Origin: Inhella crocodyli
Lineage (GTDB): Bacteria > Pseudomonadota > Gammaproteobacteria > Burkholderiales > Burkholderiaceae_C
Direction of reading: 5' to 3'
Assembly (NCBI RefSeq): GCF_004004565.1
Contig: NZ_SACM01000003.1
Location: 248,001-312,000 of the forward strand
DNA length: 64,000 bases
Shown piece by piece: positions 63,213-64,000 of this stretch; position 1 is the stretch's first letter, and each line of letters begins with the position of its first letter. Both the position numbers and the translations under genes were made by a program. A model generated the notes under the pieces. It searched no databases, was not told the DNA's origin, and saw nothing but the letters and a program-made list of their open reading frames with translations.

Positions 63213-63998
63213 ATGGCAACCGAGCCCTACAGCCAAGGCGTGGCCGCTTACGCCGCCCTGTTCCCGCGCCCCGAGCACGAGCTGGCCGCGCTGTGCGCCG
63301 CCTTCGGCCCGGGCGAGGGCCGCTGCGTGGTGGACCTGGGCGCCGGCCTGGGCGTCAGCGCCCTGGGCCTGGCCCGCGCCGGCTGGCAGGTGCAGGCGGT
63401 CGAGCCCGACGCCGAGATGGCGGCCTCCCTCGGCACCCGCCTGGCGCTGGAGCCCGCGCTGCAAGCGCAGGTCGCCCTGCTGGCCGACAGCACCCGCCTG
63501 CCCGACGCCCAGGCCGATGCGGTGCTCTGCCAATCGGTGCTGCACCTGCTGCCGCCTGCCGAGCAGCACGCGCTGCTGACCGAGGCCGCGCGCCTGCTGC
63601 GCCCGGGCGCCCCGCTGTGGATCGAGGCGCCGTTCGCCAGCCCCCTGCGCGAGCCCATCCCCTGGGGCTGCGTGGGCACGCGCGCGCTGGGCCTGGGCCG
63701 CGTGGAGCACCACCGCTGCATGGAACCTGACCGCGACAGCGGCCCCGAGGCCTGGGCCACCGCGTGGCGCTTCGAGGTCTGGCAGGGCGGGCGCTTGCTG
63801 CACGAAGTGGCCCGCCGCTACCGCTGGACGCCCCTGCACACCCAAGCCTTGGCCCGGGCCACCCGCGCCGCGGGCCTGAGTGGGCTCACCGTTTGGGCCG
63901 ATTGGGCCGCCCGCACCCCCTTCGACCCGGCCCTGGCCACCTACGGCTTTGCGCGCTGCCAGCGCCCCAGCCTCCCCACCGAACGCACCAATCCATGA
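63213..63998 (+). CDS. Class I SAM-dependent methyltransferase
   Basis: The 261-residue protein has the SAM motif I VVDLGAGLGVSALGLA near 39-54, acidic VEPDAEMAAS, LLADSTRLPDAQADAVLCQSV-type motif II-III and LLRPGAPLWIEAPF. It should transfer a methyl group from S-adenosylmethionine. The Methyltransf_11-like pattern does not tell the acceptor. It starts two bases after the reductase stop, and its own stop overlaps an ATG at 63995 that may begin the next gene. Confidence 0.86.
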   Translation: MATEPYSQGVAAYAALFPRPEHELAALCAAFGPGEGRCVVDLGAGLGVSALGLARAGWQVQAVEPDAEMAASLGTRLALEPALQAQVALLADSTRLPDAQADAVLCQSVLHLLPPAEQHALLTEAARLLRPGAPLWIEAPFASPLREPIPWGCVGTRALGLGRVEHHRCMEPDRDSGPEAWATAWRFEVWQGGRLLHEVARRYRWTPLHTQALARATRAAGLSGLTVWADWAARTPFDPALATYGFARCQRPSLPTERTNP

Positions 63999-64000
63999 TC
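63995..64000 (+). CDS. Possible start of the next gene (two codons)
   Basis: An ATG overlaps the methyltransferase stop (ATGA) and the frame runs off the window after two codons. Coupled overlaps of this type are common here, but no product can be called. Confidence 0.25.

Overview
The window is high-GC, gene-dense bacterial chromosome with a strong third-position G/C bias. The gene set (GTP-type phosphoenolpyruvate carboxykinase, RlpA, RadA, AmpG-like permease, PhoX, a class-I polyhydroxybutyrate-type 3-hydroxybutyrate dehydrogenase, liv-type ABC transporter, conserved Burkholderiales hypotheticals) and the style of its intergenic repeats suggest a betaproteobacterium of the order Burkholderiales, probably near the Roseateles/Rubrivivax/Inhella/Leptothrix group. 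That placement is inference from family knowledge, not from a search. I see no rRNA, CRISPR array, prophage, transposase or defence island. One tRNA-Arg(CCG) gene is present.

Layout. 1-6.4 kb: end of pckG, a UPF0149/SEC-C protein, a phosphoesterase, a universal stress protein, a small orphan gene, dadA, ynfA, a RidA protein and a YegD-like Hsp70. 6.4-12 kb: a secreted alpha/beta hydrolase with a membrane tail, a membrane protein with a degenerate GGDEF domain, a methionine-type aminotransferase coupled to a YidD-like protein, and a second UPF0149 protein. 12-20 kb: a tricorn-like protease, an intact diguanylate cyclase, rlpA, and a coupled FAH-nadC-GNAT operon that ends in an imperfect palindrome of about 480 bp.

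20.2-31.8 kb, minus strand, is the most interesting regulatory block. It holds a sigma-54 activator gene, then a liv-type ABC transporter operon running into an alpha/beta hydrolase and 3-hydroxybutyrate dehydrogenase, then a TonB-dependent receptor with a second, related hydrolase. A near-perfect -24/-12 promoter lies before the transporter operon and a weaker one before the receptor. A CTGTCTGAA-type motif lies upstream of both. Together they look like one regulon for uptake and cleavage of a 3-hydroxybutyrate ester or oligomer.

31.9-41.2 kb: a response regulator with its histidine kinase, an orphan ParA, an AmpG-like permease, tRNA-Arg, a c5-type cytochrome, and a six-gene minus-strand cluster headed by radA. 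41.3-44.9 kb: an iron-dependent alcohol dehydrogenase and a large protein resembling cyanobacterial acyl-ACP reductase, with its catalytic cysteine conserved. Both end in histone-H1-like Lys/Ala/Pro tails. This pair is a candidate undescribed acyl-to-alcohol module.

45-64 kb: amino-acid and metabolite exporters, a membrane-anchored phosphoesterase, a sterol-desaturase-family protein, phoX behind four phased 11-bp Pho-box repeats, a divergent thioesterase/MarR pair with two palindromic operators, a bile-acid-family symporter, fadD-like ligase, alr-arfB, lplT, a TonB-like protein, an SGNH hydrolase, glutathione peroxidase, a GhrA-like reductase and a methyltransferase. The last gene overlaps the start of a gene that runs off the window.
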